Shown here piece by piece: positions 34,870 to 44,681 of a stretch of DNA of 64,000 nucleotides (its first letter is position 1; every line of letters starts with the position of its first letter). Origin of the DNA: Streptomyces sp. SM11 (GTDB lineage Bacteria > Actinomycetota > Actinomycetes > Streptomycetales > Streptomycetaceae). The position numbers and the translations under genes are program-made. Location of the stretch: the NCBI RefSeq assembly GCF_002910905.1, contig NZ_NEUE01000135.1, positions 17,067-81,066 on the forward strand, written 5' to 3'. Under the pieces are notes generated by a model. The model saw nothing but the letters and a program-made list of their open reading frames with translations, was not told where the DNA came from and searched no databases.

Positions 34870-35675
34870 GACTTCTTGGCCTTAGCAGTGTGGGCCGCGA
34901 CCCAAACGGCGACTGCGACGAGCGCGCCGAGTCCGGAGATCCAGGCGAACAGACCTTCGCTGACCGGACCGAGACCGCCGAGGGCCAGGCCGCCGGGGCT
35001 CTCCGTCTCGTCACCGTTCACGGACTCGATGTACGCGATGATGTCCTTCTTCTCCTGCCCCGGCATCGTCGTGTCGGGGAAGGAGGGCATGCTCTGCGGG
35101 CCGGTCTGCATGGCCTCGTAGATGTGCTTCGGGCTCACGCCTTCGAGGTCGGGGGCGTACTTGCCCTCCGTCAGGGCTCCGCCCTTACCGGTGAAGTTGT
35201 GGCACTGGGCGCAGTTGGTGCGGAACAGTTCGCCGCCGTTGGCGATGTCAGCGCCCGCCGGGTCGACCTGCTTGTCGGTCGGCGTGATCGGACCGGCGCC
35301 GAGCGACGCGACGTACGCCGCGAGCTGGTCGATCTCCGCCTGGGTGTAGATGACCTTCTTCTTCGGTACCTGGGCGCCCCGCTGCTGCGCGGGCATACGG
35401 CCCGTACCGACCTGGAAGTCGACGGCGGCGGAGCCCACGCCCACGAGGGACGGCCCGTCGGTGGTGCCCTGACCGCCGGTTCCGTGGCAGCTGGCGCAGC
35501 CTACGGCGTAGAGCTTCTTGCCCTCTTCGATGGCGAGGGACTGGGCGGTTTCATCGGCCTGCGCCTTGCCCGCAGGCGCAAACGCGGCGTACAGCCCCCC
35601 GGTAGCCGCCAGCGCGAGGAGTAGTACGACGACCGCCGCCAGCGGATGGCGTCGTCGTGCGGAGAGCTTTTTCAC
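34866..35675 (-). CDS. qcrC: Menaquinol-cytochrome c reductase diheme cytochrome c subunit
   Basis: A 269-residue membrane-bound diheme cytochrome c: an N-terminal signal anchor (about 11-33), two heme-binding sites CASCH and CAQCH in tandem cytochrome c domains, and a C-terminal transmembrane helix (about 238-260). The diheme subunit replaces a soluble cytochrome c in actinobacteria and passes electrons directly to CuA of cytochrome oxidase. The stop overlaps the qcrA ATG; a 56-base gap separates it from ctaE upstream, so all four are probably one transcript. Confidence 0.95.
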   Translation of the reverse strand: MKKLSARRRHPLAAVVVLLLALAATGGLYAAFAPAGKAQADETAQSLAIEEGKKLYAVGCASCHGTGGQGTTDGPSLVGVGSAAVDFQVGTGRMPAQQRGAQVPKKKVIYTQAEIDQLAAYVASLGAGPITPTDKQVDPAGADIANGGELFRTNCAQCHNFTGKGGALTEGKYAPDLEGVSPKHIYEAMQTGPQSMPSFPDTTMPGQEKKDIIAYIESVNGDETESPGGLALGGLGPVSEGLFAWISGLGALVAVAVWVAAHTAKAKKS

Positions 35676-35731
35676 GGATTACCCCGGTGTCAGGATCTTC
35701 TGCGTCGATGGTGGGCGGGTGCGAGTCCCGG

Positions 35732-36352
35732 TTACTTGATCATGTAGATCGTTGCGAACAGGCCGATCCAGACGACATCGACGAAGTGCCAGTAGTAGGA
35801 CACGACGATGGCGGCGGTGGCCTGGTCATGGGTGAACCTCTTGGCCGCGTACGTTCTGCCGAGGACCAGCAGGAAGGCGATGAGACCGCCTGTCACGTGC
35901 AGACCATGGAAGCCGGTGGTCATGTAGAACACCGAGCCGTACGGGTCGGACGAGAGGGAGAGCCCCGCCTCCTTGACCAGTTCCACATACTCCAGGACCT
36001 GACCGCCGATGAAGATCGCGCCCATCACGAACGTCACGATGAACCAGGTGCGGAGCTTCTTCACGTCGCCCCGCTCGGCGGCGAAGACGCCGAGCTGGCA
36101 GGTGAGTGAGGAAAGCACCAGGATCGTGGTGTTCGTGGCCGCGAACGGGAAGTTCAGATGACTGGCCATCTCCTTCCAGTAATCGGGTCCCATCACCGAT
36201 CGCAGGGTGAAGTACATCGCGAAGAGGGCCGCGAAGAACATCAGCTCGGATGCCAACCAGATGATGGTTCCGACGCTGGTGAGGTTCGGTCGATTGACCG
36301 ACGGGTGCGCGTGCCCGGTTTCTACTGTCGTTGCTGTCGCCACGACCGACAT
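35732..36352 (-). CDS. ctaE: Cytochrome c oxidase subunit III
   Basis: A 206-residue subunit with five predicted transmembrane helices, short as usual for actinobacteria. Recognisable segments are the [21 protein letters not shown] helix, [13 protein letters not shown] and the C-terminal [19 protein letters not shown]. It stabilises the catalytic core and proton uptake of the aa3 oxidase. It lies first in the qcr cluster, away from ctaC and ctaD. A perfect 9-bp inverted repeat spans its ATG (see separate entry). The upstream region is divergent with a receiver-like gene. Confidence 0.94.
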   Translation of the reverse strand: MSVVATATTVETGHAHPSVNRPNLTSVGTIIWLASELMFFAALFAMYFTLRSVMGPDYWKEMASHLNFPFAATNTTILVLSSLTCQLGVFAAERGDVKKLRTWFIVTFVMGAIFIGGQVLEYVELVKEAGLSLSSDPYGSVFYMTTGFHGLHVTGGLIAFLLVLGRTYAAKRFTHDQATAAIVVSYYWHFVDVVWIGLFATIYMIK

Positions 36353-36362
36353 TATGTCGGTC
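36344..36362 (-). promoter_or_regulatory. Perfect palindrome spanning the ctaE start codon
   Basis: GACCGACAT-T-ATGTCGGTC: 9-bp arms around a single base, reading the same on both strands. The left arm ends in the ctaE start codon (36350-36352), and the ribosome site AAGGGA abuts the other end. It could be an operator, or an mRNA hairpin that hides the start codon. Confidence 0.45.
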
Positions 36363-36551
36363 CCTTATCCCGCCCTCACCCCGGGGGGTGCCGTTCGGTG
36401 TGTCCGTACCGTCTGCAGGGGTCGCGCTCTGCGCCGAACGGCCCATCGAATCGTGGCCATTACCGGTGCTGACGGCCGGTCGGGCGGAGTACGATCCGCG
36501 CATCGGTTCATGCCCCGAGAGCCCCGACGACGTCGATGTCACGGAGGAACA

Positions 36552-36953
36552 ATGCAGGCGACCGCCACGGTCCTGGTCTACAGCGACGACGCCAACATCC
36601 GCGAGCAGGTGAGGCTGGCAGCCGGTCGCAGGCCTGCCGCGGACGTCCCACCCGTCGAGTTCCTGGAGTGCGCGACGCTTCCGGCCGTCCTCGCGGCGCT
36701 GGACAAGGGCGGCGTCGACGTCTGCGTGCTGGACGGGGAGACGGCTCCCGTCGGCGGCATGGGCGTCTGCCGCCAGATCAAGGACGAGATCTTCCACTGC
36801 CCGCCGGTGCTCCTGCTGATCGGCCGCCCTCAGGACGCGTGGCTGGCCACCTGGAGCCGTGCGGAGGCCGCTGTGACGCTCCCGGTGGACCCGGTGGAGT
36901 TCGCCGACGCCCTGGCGGCGTTGCTGCGCCACCGACTTGCCGTGGAGGCCTGA
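36552..36953 (+). CDS. Receiver-like protein with atypical phosphorylation site
   Basis: A 133-residue single-domain protein with the response-regulator receiver fold. The acidic pocket is Asp12-Asp13 (YSDDANIRE) and the expected acceptor is Asp61 (VCVLDGE), but the conserved switch Lys is missing: the usual K-P is replaced by TLPVDP. No output domain follows. It may be a phosphorylation-independent or pseudo-receiver acting by protein contact. ATG at 36552 has GGAGG seven bases upstream; an upstream-extended frame is rejected. It is transcribed divergently from ctaE and may be linked to respiration only by position. Confidence 0.78.
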   Translation: MQATATVLVYSDDANIREQVRLAAGRRPAADVPPVEFLECATLPAVLAALDKGGVDVCVLDGETAPVGGMGVCRQIKDEIFHCPPVLLLIGRPQDAWLATWSRAEAAVTLPVDPVEFADALAALLRHRLAVEA

Positions 36954-37008
36954 GGAACCCCGGTGGCCCGCTGAGGGACGTCCGCACCGCGGGGCGCTTC
37001 CGGCCGGG

Positions 37009-38262
37009 TCAGACGTGGGGGCGCAGCCGGGCGGCCTGGAGGGTCTGGGGGCTGTCCGGCGCTCCTTCGTGGAGGGCGCTGCCCTTCCGCCACTCCTCCC
37101 AGGAGAGGTTCCAGTCGCCGAACCCGTTGCCGAACGGGTCCATGTCCTCGCCCGCGCTGCCGACGACCCTGACGATGTCACCCTCGCGCACGGTGTCGAA
37201 GAACCACTTGGCGTTGCCGGTGCTCATACCGGTGCAGCCGTGGCTGACATTGGCGTAGCCCTGGGAGCCCGTGGACCAGGGGGCGGCGTGCACGTACTCG
37301 CCGCTCCAGGTCACCCGGGTGGCCCAGTAGACCGGCAGGTCGTACGACTCCGAGGAGCCGGCAGCGATGCCGATGCTCTCCCCGCGCATCCGTACGAACT
37401 GCTCCTTGGCGAGCACCACCTTGACACCGTTGCGGGTGGAGAAGCCGGGCTTGCCGGTGGTGACCGGAATGGTATTGATCACTTCTCCGTTGCGGAGCAC
37501 GGTCAACGAGTGGTCCGAGGCGTCGGTGACGGCCTCGATCCGGTCGCCCGTGGCGAGCTTCAGGGGCTTGGCCTCGGCTCCGTGAAGGGCGTTGGTCACC
37601 TTGATGCCCGCCAGGTTGGAGCGCACCTCGATGGTGGCGTTCGCGGGCCAGTACTCCTTCGGGCGGTAGTGCAGCTTCTTGTCGTCGACCCAGTGCCAGG
37701 AGCCGGTGACCGCCGGGGTGGAGCGGACCTTCAGGGCTCGCTCGACGGTGGCTCTGGCCGCCTTGTCGGTGATCGGAGCGCTGAGTTCCGCCGTGATGGG
37801 CTGTCCGACGCCGTAGGTGCCCTCCTGCGGGCCGAAGGCGACCTTCAGCAGCTTCTCGGGCGAGGAGGTGTCGAAGGAGAGCGTACGGACGCCTGGGGCG
37901 CCGTCGCTGTTCTCCATGGCGACCCTGACGGTGTATCCGGTGCCGGCCGCGAGCGGAGCGGTGGAGCGCCAGCGCTTCCCGTCGGCGGAGAGCTCTCCCG
38001 CGAGGTGGCGGCCGCCGGTGTCCACGGCGCTGACGTCGGTGATGCGCCCGTCGTCCCCCTTGACGGTGACTTCCAGGGGCTTGTCGGGGTCGGCCTTCTC
38101 CTTTTTGGAGGGGCCGTTGAAGGAGACCTGGTCGCCCGCGTCGAAAGGCTTCGTCGAGAGCGGGTGGCCGTCGGGCGAGCCACATGCGGTCGCACCCGCG
38201 GCGAGGGTCACGACCAGCAGGGTGCAGCTCACTACGGTGCGGATGCGCGGCGTGTGGTTCAT
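37009..38262 (-). CDS. L,D-transpeptidase, Ig-like domains plus YkuD (lipoprotein)
   Basis: A 417-residue exported enzyme forming 3-3 (mDAP-mDAP) peptidoglycan cross-links. A lipobox is present at TACGSP (Cys27). Two Ig-like domains (about 45-250) precede the YkuD domain, with the SHGC motif ending in the nucleophile Cys343 and an upstream His in the conserved segment. The C-terminal extension (about 390-417) resembles mycobacterial Ldt proteins. ATG at 38262 gives the signal peptide start; a frame from 38313 is longer. It sits between the ctaCDF operon and the receiver-like gene. Confidence 0.92.
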   Translation of the reverse strand: MNHTPRIRTVVSCTLLVVTLAAGATACGSPDGHPLSTKPFDAGDQVSFNGPSKKEKADPDKPLEVTVKGDDGRITDVSAVDTGGRHLAGELSADGKRWRSTAPLAAGTGYTVRVAMENSDGAPGVRTLSFDTSSPEKLLKVAFGPQEGTYGVGQPITAELSAPITDKAARATVERALKVRSTPAVTGSWHWVDDKKLHYRPKEYWPANATIEVRSNLAGIKVTNALHGAEAKPLKLATGDRIEAVTDASDHSLTVLRNGEVINTIPVTTGKPGFSTRNGVKVVLAKEQFVRMRGESIGIAAGSSESYDLPVYWATRVTWSGEYVHAAPWSTGSQGYANVSHGCTGMSTGNAKWFFDTVREGDIVRVVGSAGEDMDPFGNGFGDWNLSWEEWRKGSALHEGAPDSPQTLQAARLRPHV

Positions 38263-38318
38263 GCGTTCCACGCTAGGAAGGTTCGTCCGTTCCAGCGCGT
38301 TCAATGACTGCAAACGAG

Positions 38319-38357
38319 CGAAGGGCCCGCGTCGCTGTCGGCGATGCGGGCCCTTCG
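38319..38357 (-). terminator. Terminator of the ctaCDF operon
   Basis: A 12-bp perfect outer stem (38319-38330 with 38346-38357) with further pairing inside the loop, 46 bases after the ctaF stop. Confidence 0.78.
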
Positions 38358-38403
38358 TGGTGTAGCGCGTGTCACCCGTGGTGCGGTGTCACGGAGTGCG
38401 GTG

Positions 38404-38802
38404 TCACTGGGTGCGGTTCTCGCCCCGGTAGTACTCGAAGACCCAGCCGAAGAGGCCGATCAGGAGCAGGGGGGCGGAGAAGTACAGGAGCCACCAGCCG
38501 AAGACGACGCCCATGAAGGCGAAGGCGCCACCGACCGCCAGCGAGAGCGGCTGCCAGCTGTGCGGGGAGAAGAACCCCAGCTCGCCCGCCTCGTCGGCGA
38601 CGTCCGCTTCCTTGTTGTCCTGGGCCATCGCGTCGACCCGGTTGGCCGTGAAGGCCAGGTAGAAGCCGATCATGATGGACAGCCCGAAGGCCAGGAAGAG
38701 CGCCGTGGTGCCGACCGGCTCCTTCGACCACAGGCCGTACACCGCGGCCATGGCGAGGATGAAGACGCTCAGCCAGATGAACATCTGTCCCTGGATCTTC
38801 AC
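38404..38802 (-). CDS. ctaF: Cytochrome c oxidase subunit IV (actinobacterial type)
   Basis: A 132-residue membrane protein with about four hydrophobic helices (two near the N-terminus, two after residue 85) and a hydrophilic loop with EADVADEAG. It fits the actinobacterial CtaF, a small subunit of the aa3 oxidase. GTG at 38802 overlaps the ctaD stop (GTGA). Family and operon position support the call, although the sequence itself has few signature residues. Confidence 0.88.
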   Translation of the reverse strand: MKIQGQMFIWLSVFILAMAAVYGLWSKEPVGTTALFLAFGLSIMIGFYLAFTANRVDAMAQDNKEADVADEAGELGFFSPHSWQPLSLAVGGAFAFMGVVFGWWLLYFSAPLLLIGLFGWVFEYYRGENRTQ

Positions 38803-40535
38803 TTGCCTGCCTCCTTGCCGCCGGCGAGGGCCTTGTCCGGCTCCGAGAGATGATCGAGCTGTTCGAGCGCCGTGATCTCCGGGTGGTGCAGGTCGAACGC
38901 CGGGGATTCGGAACGGATCCGCGGCAGGGTGAGGAAGTTGTGCCGCGGCGGCGGGCAGGAGGTCGCCCACTCCAGCGAACGGCCGTAGCCCCACGGGTCG
39001 TCGACCTCGATCTTCTTGCCGTACTTCGCGGTCTTCCAGACGTTGTAGAAGAACGGCAGCATCGACAGGCCGAGCAGGAACGAGGAGATCGTCGAGATCG
39101 TGTTCAGCGCGGTGAAGCCGTCGGCGTCGAGATAGTCCGCGTAGCGACGCGGCATGCCCTCGGCACCGAGCCAGTGCTGCACCAGGAACGTGCCGTGGAA
39201 GCCCACGAACAGCGTCCAGAACGTGATCTTGCCGAGCCGCTCGTCCAGCATCTTGCCGGTGAACTTCGGCCACCAGAAGTGGAATCCGGAGAACATCGCG
39301 AAGACCACGGTGCCGAAGATGACGTAGTGGAAGTGCGCGACGACGAAGTACGAGTCCGAGACGTGGAAGTCCATCGGGGGCGAGGCGAGGATGACGCCGG
39401 TCAGACCACCGAAGGTGAAGGTGATCAGGAAGCCGACGGCCCAGAGCATCGGTGTCTCGAAGGACAACGATCCCTTCCACATCGTGCCGATCCAGTTGAA
39501 GAACTTCACGCCTGTCGGCACGGCGATGAGGAACGTCATGAAGGAGAAGAACGGCAACAGCACACCCCCCGTGACGTACATGTGGTGCGCCCACACCGTC
39601 ACGGAAAGGCCGGCGATGGCGATCGTCGCGGAGATCAGACCGATGTAGCCGAACATCGGCTTGCGGCTGAATACCGGGATGACCTCGGAAATGATTCCGA
39701 AGAACGGTAGAGCGATGATGTACACCTCTGGATGGCCGAAGAACCAGAAGAGGTGTTGCCAGAGCAATGCGCCGCCATTGGCGGAGTCGAAGATATGCGC
39801 GCCGAATTTTCGGTCGGCCTCCAGCGCGAAGAGCGCGGCGGCGAGCACCGGGAAGGCCAGCAGGACCAGGACACCGGTCAGCAGGACGTTCCAGGTGAAG
39901 ATCGGCATGCGGAACATCGTCATGCCGGGTGCGCGCATGCAGATGATCGTGGTGATGAAGTTGACCGAACCGAGGATCGTGCCGAAGCCGGAGAAGGCCA
40001 GACCCATGATCCACATGTCGGCGCCGACGCCCGGCGACCGGACCGCGTCCGAGAGCGGGGAGTAGGCGAACCAGCCGAAGTCGGCCGCACCCTGCGGGGT
40101 GAGGAAGCCGGCCACCGCGATGAGCGAGCCGAAGAGGTACAGCCAGTACGCGAACATGTTCAGCCGCGGGAACGCCACGTCGGGCGCGCCGATCTGCAGC
40201 GGCATGATCCAGTTCGCGAATCCGGCGAACAGCGGCGTCGCGAACATCAGCAGCATGATCGTGCCGTGCATCGTGAACGCCTGGTTGAACTGCTCGTTCG
40301 ACATGATCTGCGTGCCGGGACGGGCCAGCTCGGCGCGCATGAAGAGCGCCATGAGTCCGCCGATGCAGAAGAACGCGAACGACGTGATCAGGTAGAGCGT
40401 ACCGATCGTCTTGTGGTCGGTGGTGGTCAGCCACTTCACGACGATGTTTCCCGGCTGCTTGCGCCGCATGGGCAGCTCGTCCTCGTACGAGTCGTCTGCC
40501 GGAGCGGCACCCTGGGGTTCGTTGAGGATGCTCAC
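38799..40535 (-). CDS. ctaD: Cytochrome c oxidase subunit I
   Basis: A 578-residue heme-copper oxidase subunit with 12 transmembrane helices. Heme a and a3/CuB ligands are readable: [24 protein letters not shown] (CuB His and the cross-linked Tyr), WAHHMY and [16 protein letters not shown]. Oxygen is reduced to water with proton pumping. GTG at 40535 overlaps the ctaC stop (GTGA), so ctaC, ctaD and ctaF are coupled. The C-terminal tail of about 60 residues is hydrophilic, as in other streptomycetes. Confidence 0.96.
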   Translation of the reverse strand: MSILNEPQGAAPADDSYEDELPMRRKQPGNIVVKWLTTTDHKTIGTLYLITSFAFFCIGGLMALFMRAELARPGTQIMSNEQFNQAFTMHGTIMLLMFATPLFAGFANWIMPLQIGAPDVAFPRLNMFAYWLYLFGSLIAVAGFLTPQGAADFGWFAYSPLSDAVRSPGVGADMWIMGLAFSGFGTILGSVNFITTIICMRAPGMTMFRMPIFTWNVLLTGVLVLLAFPVLAAALFALEADRKFGAHIFDSANGGALLWQHLFWFFGHPEVYIIALPFFGIISEVIPVFSRKPMFGYIGLISATIAIAGLSVTVWAHHMYVTGGVLLPFFSFMTFLIAVPTGVKFFNWIGTMWKGSLSFETPMLWAVGFLITFTFGGLTGVILASPPMDFHVSDSYFVVAHFHYVIFGTVVFAMFSGFHFWWPKFTGKMLDERLGKITFWTLFVGFHGTFLVQHWLGAEGMPRRYADYLDADGFTALNTISTISSFLLGLSMLPFFYNVWKTAKYGKKIEVDDPWGYGRSLEWATSCPPPRHNFLTLPRIRSESPAFDLHHPEITALEQLDHLSEPDKALAGGKEAGK

Positions 40536-41500
40536 AGTTGGTTCTTCTCCGCATTCCTGGCCGGGTCGGTCTGCGCGATGCCTGCCGGCACGTAGCCCGT
40601 CTGACCCTTCTCAGCCAGCTCCTTGAGGTGCTGCTGGTAACGCTCCGGGGAGACGACCTTGACGTTGAAGAGCATCCGGGAGTGGTCGGCGCCACAGAGC
40701 TCTGCGCACTTGCCCATGAAGGTGCCCTCCCGGTTGGGAGTGACCTCGAACGCGTTGGTGTGGCCCGGGATGACGTCCTGCTTCATGAGGAACGGCACCA
40801 CCCAGAAGGAATGGATGACGTCACGCGAAGTGAGGACGAAGCGGACCTTCTCCCCCTTCGGCAGCCACAGGGTCGGACCCGGGTTGCCGTTCTGCGGATT
40901 GCGGGTCCCGGGGATGCCCACGTCGTAGACGCCGCCGGCGCCCTCGGGGAAGTCCTCGCGGAACCGGTCGGGGATGGCGTCGAGTTCCTTGGGGATCTCG
41001 GGGCCCGCCGCGGGCTGGCCATCCACCTTCTCGATGTAGTTGAAGCCCCAGCTCCACTGGAAGCCGACCACGTTGATGGTGTGGGCGGGCTTTTCGGAGA
41101 GCTCGAGGAGCTTCGACTCGTCTCGCGCGGTGAAGTAGAAGAGCACCGAGACGATGATGAGGGGAACCACTGTGTACAACGCCTCGATGGGCATGTTGTA
41201 CCTGGTCTGCGGAGGTACCTCCACCTTGGTCCGGCTACGCCGGTGGAAGAAGACGCTCCAGAGGATCAGCCCCCAGACAAGGACACCCGTGATGAGCGCT
41301 GCCGCCCACGAGCCTTGCCAGAGGGAGAGGATCCGAGGGGCCTCTTCCGTTACCGGTGTGGGCATTCCGAGGCGAGGGAAATCCTCCCAGTTGTATGAAC
41401 AACCGGAGGCCGTCGCCAGGACCAGGCCCGCAGTCAGCACCTGCGGCAGCTTCCGCCGCATCGGGCGCCGCGACGAGCGGTCGGAGCCGTTGGGACTCAC
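40532..41500 (-). CDS. ctaC: Cytochrome c oxidase subunit II (CuA)
   Basis: A 322-residue subunit II. An N-terminal lipoprotein-type signal ([11 protein letters not shown]) is followed by two transmembrane helices and the CuA cupredoxin domain with His in RDVIHSFWV and [12 protein letters not shown], so all CuA ligands are in place. It receives electrons from QcrC and passes them to CtaD. GTG at 41500 gives the family start [12 protein letters not shown]; the frame extends a little further upstream. The 273-base gap to the cysteine desulfurase gene holds the divergent promoters. Confidence 0.95.
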   Translation of the reverse strand: MSPNGSDRSSRRPMRRKLPQVLTAGLVLATASGCSYNWEDFPRLGMPTPVTEEAPRILSLWQGSWAAALITGVLVWGLILWSVFFHRRSRTKVEVPPQTRYNMPIEALYTVVPLIIVSVLFYFTARDESKLLELSEKPAHTINVVGFQWSWGFNYIEKVDGQPAAGPEIPKELDAIPDRFREDFPEGAGGVYDVGIPGTRNPQNGNPGPTLWLPKGEKVRFVLTSRDVIHSFWVVPFLMKQDVIPGHTNAFEVTPNREGTFMGKCAELCGADHSRMLFNVKVVSPERYQQHLKELAEKGQTGYVPAGIAQTDPARNAEKNQL

Positions 41501-41773
41501 GTAGCGCCTTCCCGAGAGTCTCGCCCGCACGGTCGGCGCGCCCGTATGTCTCTGGTCGGTCGCCGGCCCTGACGCGGGCAGGGGTTTGGATGTTTATGCG
41601 GACCAAACCCTACTGGACGCTATTTGGGGTCGCGCGGGGAGGGTGCCCAACGCGCCGCCCGACACCCCCATGGAGTGGAATCCGGGCCTCCGGCCCTCAG
41701 CTGACGGCCATTCGCCCGTCCGGGAGGCACGGCCCCCGGCGAGGTGGGGCCGGGGGCGGGCTAGCGTGGCCGG

Positions 41774-43156
41774 GTGCCCTACTTCGATGCCGCCTCCGCC
41801 GCCCCCCTGCACCCCGTCGCACGTCAGGCGCTGCTTGCCGCGCTCGACGAGGGGTGGGCCGATCCCGCCCGCCTGTACCGGGAGGGACGGCGGGCCCGGC
41901 TGCTCCTGGACGCGGCCCGGGAGGCCGCCGCGGAGGCCGTCGGATGCCGCCCCGACGAGCTGGTCTTCACCTCGTCCGGGACGACGGCGGTGCACGCGGG
42001 AATTGCCGGGGCCCTTTCGGGGCGTCGGCGTGTCGGCCGCCATCTGGCCCTCTCGGCGGTCGAACATTCGTCGGTACTCCATTCAGCGGCGGCCCACGAG
42101 GCGGCGGGCGGGTCGTTCACCGAGGTTCCGGTGGACCGCTTCGGGGCGGTGGACCCGGCGGCCTACGCCGGAGCGCTGCGGGCGGACACCGCGCTGGCCT
42201 GCCTCCAGTCGGCCAACCACGAGGTGGGCACCGAGCAGCCGGTGGCCGAGGTCGCCGCGCTCTGTGCGGACGCGGGGGTGCCACTGCTGGTGGACGCGGC
42301 CCAGTCGCTCGGCTGGGGGCCCGCCCCGGCGGGCTGGTCGCTGCTGACGGCGAGCGCGCACAAGTGGGGCGGTCCGGCCGGGGTGGGACTGCTCGCGGTC
42401 CGCAAGGGGGTGCGTTTCGCGCCCCAAGGTCCGGCCGGGGAGCGGGAGTCGGGGCGGGCGCCGGGGTTCGAGAACCTGCCGGCGATCGTGGCGGCGGCGG
42501 CCTCGCTGCGCGCGGTACGGAGCGAGGCGGCGGCCGAGTCGGTGCGGCTGCGGGCCCTGGTGGACCGGATCCGGTCGGTCGTGGCCGAGCGGGTGCCCGA
42601 TGTCGAGGTGGTGGGCGACCCCGAGCGGCGACTGCCGCATCTGGTCACCTTCTCCTGTCTCTATGTCGACGGGGAGACCCTGCTGCATGAGCTGGACCGG
42701 AGGGAGTTCTCCGTATCGTCCGGTTCGTCCTGCACGAGCAGCACCCTGATTCCGAGCCATGTGCTCAAGGCGATGGGGGTGCTCTCGGAGGGGAACGTAC
42801 GGGTGTCGCTGCCGACGGGGGCGGCTTCGGCGGACGTGGACCGCTTCCTGGAGATCCTCCCGGGCCTGGTCGCCGACGTACGGAGACGGCTGGGGGCTCC
42901 GGTGTCCGCACCCTCCTCCCCCGCCCCCGCCGCGTCCCTGGTGGTCGACGCGCTGGGCCGCCGCTGCCCGGTCCCGGTGATCGAGCTCGCAAAAGTGATC
43001 GGGGAGGTAGCGGTGGGCGCCACGGTGACGGTGCTCGCCGACGACGAGGCGGCGCGCCTCGACATCCCGGCCTGGTGCGAGATGCGGGGGCAGGAGTACG
43101 TGGGCGAGGAGCCGGCGGACCGCGGCTCGGCCTATGTGGTCCGCCGGCTCAGCTGA
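41774..43156 (+). CDS. Cysteine desulfurase fused to a TusA-like sulfurtransferase
   Basis: A 460-residue two-domain protein. The N-terminal class V aminotransferase fold (1-370) has PLP Lys197 (SAHKWGGP) and a catalytic cysteine, Cys320, in SVSSGSSCTSS. After a Pro/Ala linker, a C-terminal TusA domain (about 388-460) carries Cys398 in LGRRCPVPVIEL, the CPxP persulfide site. It probably moves sulfur from cysteine to the TusA cysteine in one chain, for tRNA thiolation or molybdenum/Fe-S cofactor supply. GTG at 41774 is the start; the ribosome site is poor. Its neighbours are the oxidase operon and adenosine kinase. Confidence 0.9.
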   Translation: MPYFDAASAAPLHPVARQALLAALDEGWADPARLYREGRRARLLLDAAREAAAEAVGCRPDELVFTSSGTTAVHAGIAGALSGRRRVGRHLALSAVEHSSVLHSAAAHEAAGGSFTEVPVDRFGAVDPAAYAGALRADTALACLQSANHEVGTEQPVAEVAALCADAGVPLLVDAAQSLGWGPAPAGWSLLTASAHKWGGPAGVGLLAVRKGVRFAPQGPAGERESGRAPGFENLPAIVAAAASLRAVRSEAAAESVRLRALVDRIRSVVAERVPDVEVVGDPERRLPHLVTFSCLYVDGETLLHELDRREFSVSSGSSCTSSTLIPSHVLKAMGVLSEGNVRVSLPTGAASADVDRFLEILPGLVADVRRRLGAPVSAPSSPAPAASLVVDALGRRCPVPVIELAKVIGEVAVGATVTVLADDEAARLDIPAWCEMRGQEYVGEEPADRGSAYVVRRLS

Positions 43157-44131
43157 TCACGCCAGGTGCTGCCGGACCTCGGCGGCGGCCTCGTGGCCGT
43201 ACGCCTTGGTGAAGCGGTCCATGAAGTGGGTGCGGCGCAGGGTGTACTCCTGGGTGCCGACCGTCTCGATGACCAGGGTGGCGAGCATGCAGCCGACCTG
43301 GGCGGCGCGCTCCAGGCCGACGCCCCAGGCGAGGCCGGAGAGGAAGCCGGCCCGGAAGGCGTCGCCGACGCCGGTGGGGTCGGCCTTGGTCTCCTCCTCG
43401 GGGCAGCCGACCTCGATGACCGGCTCGCCGGCCCGCTCGATCCGGACACCGCGAGCGCCGAGGGTGGTGACACGGTGGCCGACCTTGGCGAGGATCTCCT
43501 CGTCGCTCCAGCCGGTCTTGGACTCGATGAGCCCCTTCTCGTACTCGTTGGAGAAGAGGTAGGTGGCGCCGTTGAGGAGGATGCGGATCTCCTCGCCGTC
43601 CATCCGCGCGATCTGCTGCGAGAAGTCCGCGGCGAACGGGATGTTCCGGGAGCGGCACTCCTCGGTGTGGCGGAGCATCGCCTCGGGGTCGTCGGCGCCG
43701 ATGGAGACGAGGTCGAGGCCGCCGACGCGGTCGGCGACGTTCTTCAGCTCGATGAGGCGGGCCTCGCTCATCGCGCCCGTGTAGAAGGAGCCGATCTGGT
43801 TGTGGTCGGCGTCGGTGGTGCAGACGAAGCGGGCGGTGTGCAGAACCTCGGAGATGCGGACCGAACCGGTCTCGACGCCGTGCCGGTCGAGCCAGGCACG
43901 GTACTCGTCGAAGTCGGATCCCGCGGCGCCCACGAGGATCGGCCCGGTGCCGAGCAGGCCCATCCCGAAGCAGATGTTGGCGGCGACACCGCCCCGGCGC
44001 ACATCGAGGTTGTCGACCAGGAAGGACAGGGAGACCGTGTGCAGCTGATCCGCGACCAGCTGGTCGGCGAAGCGGCCGGGGAAGGTCATGAGGTGGTCAG
44101 TGGCGATCGAGCCGGTGACTGCAATACGCAC
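43157..44131 (-). CDS. adoK: Adenosine kinase-like carbohydrate kinase (PfkB/ribokinase family)
   Basis: A 324-residue PfkB-family kinase, almost the length of and very similar to mycobacterial adenosine kinase: the N-terminus RIAVTGSIATDHLMTFPGRF, LSFLVDNLDVRRGGVAANI, CTTDADHNQI, AADFSQQIARM and the active-site DPTGVGDAFRAGF with the base Asp. It would phosphorylate adenosine in purine salvage; a sugar substrate cannot be excluded. It converges on the desulfurase gene with no gap, in a position like that in mycobacteria, where it also follows ctaC. Confidence 0.9.
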   Translation of the reverse strand: MRIAVTGSIATDHLMTFPGRFADQLVADQLHTVSLSFLVDNLDVRRGGVAANICFGMGLLGTGPILVGAAGSDFDEYRAWLDRHGVETGSVRISEVLHTARFVCTTDADHNQIGSFYTGAMSEARLIELKNVADRVGGLDLVSIGADDPEAMLRHTEECRSRNIPFAADFSQQIARMDGEEIRILLNGATYLFSNEYEKGLIESKTGWSDEEILAKVGHRVTTLGARGVRIERAGEPVIEVGCPEEETKADPTGVGDAFRAGFLSGLAWGVGLERAAQVGCMLATLVIETVGTQEYTLRRTHFMDRFTKAYGHEAAAEVRQHLA

Positions 44132-44287
44132 GGGGAGGCTACTCCTGCGGAAGGCGAAGGGCCCTGAGTGCGCCCTCCGGGACGACGTGACAGTTCACGC
44201 TACCGGGTGAGCCGAACGTCAGGAAAAGGGGAAACTACCCGATAGTAGGGCTTTCTACCTGCGCTCGACCGTGGTTACGGTGCGGAT

Positions 44288-44485
44288 ATGTCGAAGCACA
44301 CCGCACTGCCCGAGTCGGAGTTGAGCCTGGCCGCACTGCGCGGTGACTGCGCGCGGATGGCACCGCACTGGACGGCGCCCGCGAGGAGCGCACTGGTCGC
44401 GGTGAAGCCGCCCCTGATCAACGGGGTGACGGTCCCGCCCTCGTCGGCGCGGCTGATCGACGCGATGTCCGAGTACGGCGACTGA
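44288..44485 (+). CDS. Possible small protein, 65 residues
   Basis: A 65-codon ORF with strong G/C third-position bias, as in real Streptomyces genes, between the divergent adenosine kinase and a hypothetical membrane-anchored protein. No domain is recognised; the sequence is slightly hydrophobic and has one Trp and one Cys. The ribosome site is weak (GGTGCGG) and the ATG lies 156 bases from the adoK start. It could be a genuine small protein or a chance ORF. Confidence 0.45.
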   Translation: MSKHTALPESELSLAALRGDCARMAPHWTAPARSALVAVKPPLINGVTVPPSSARLIDAMSEYGD

Positions 44486-44681
44486 GGACCGGCCGGGCCG
44501 GGCCGGACGGCATCGCATTCCGGCCCTTTCCGTGCGGGTATGGCGGGAACTGTACGGTGCCCGCGTCCGGGCCGCCCCCGAACGTGGGAACCGCACGCTC
44601 CTCTGCTCCGTCCCACCGGTGTCCCCGTCCGGGGACACGCGGTAGGCACCGCGACGGCAACGCAGTCGAAGGAGCGATCCG

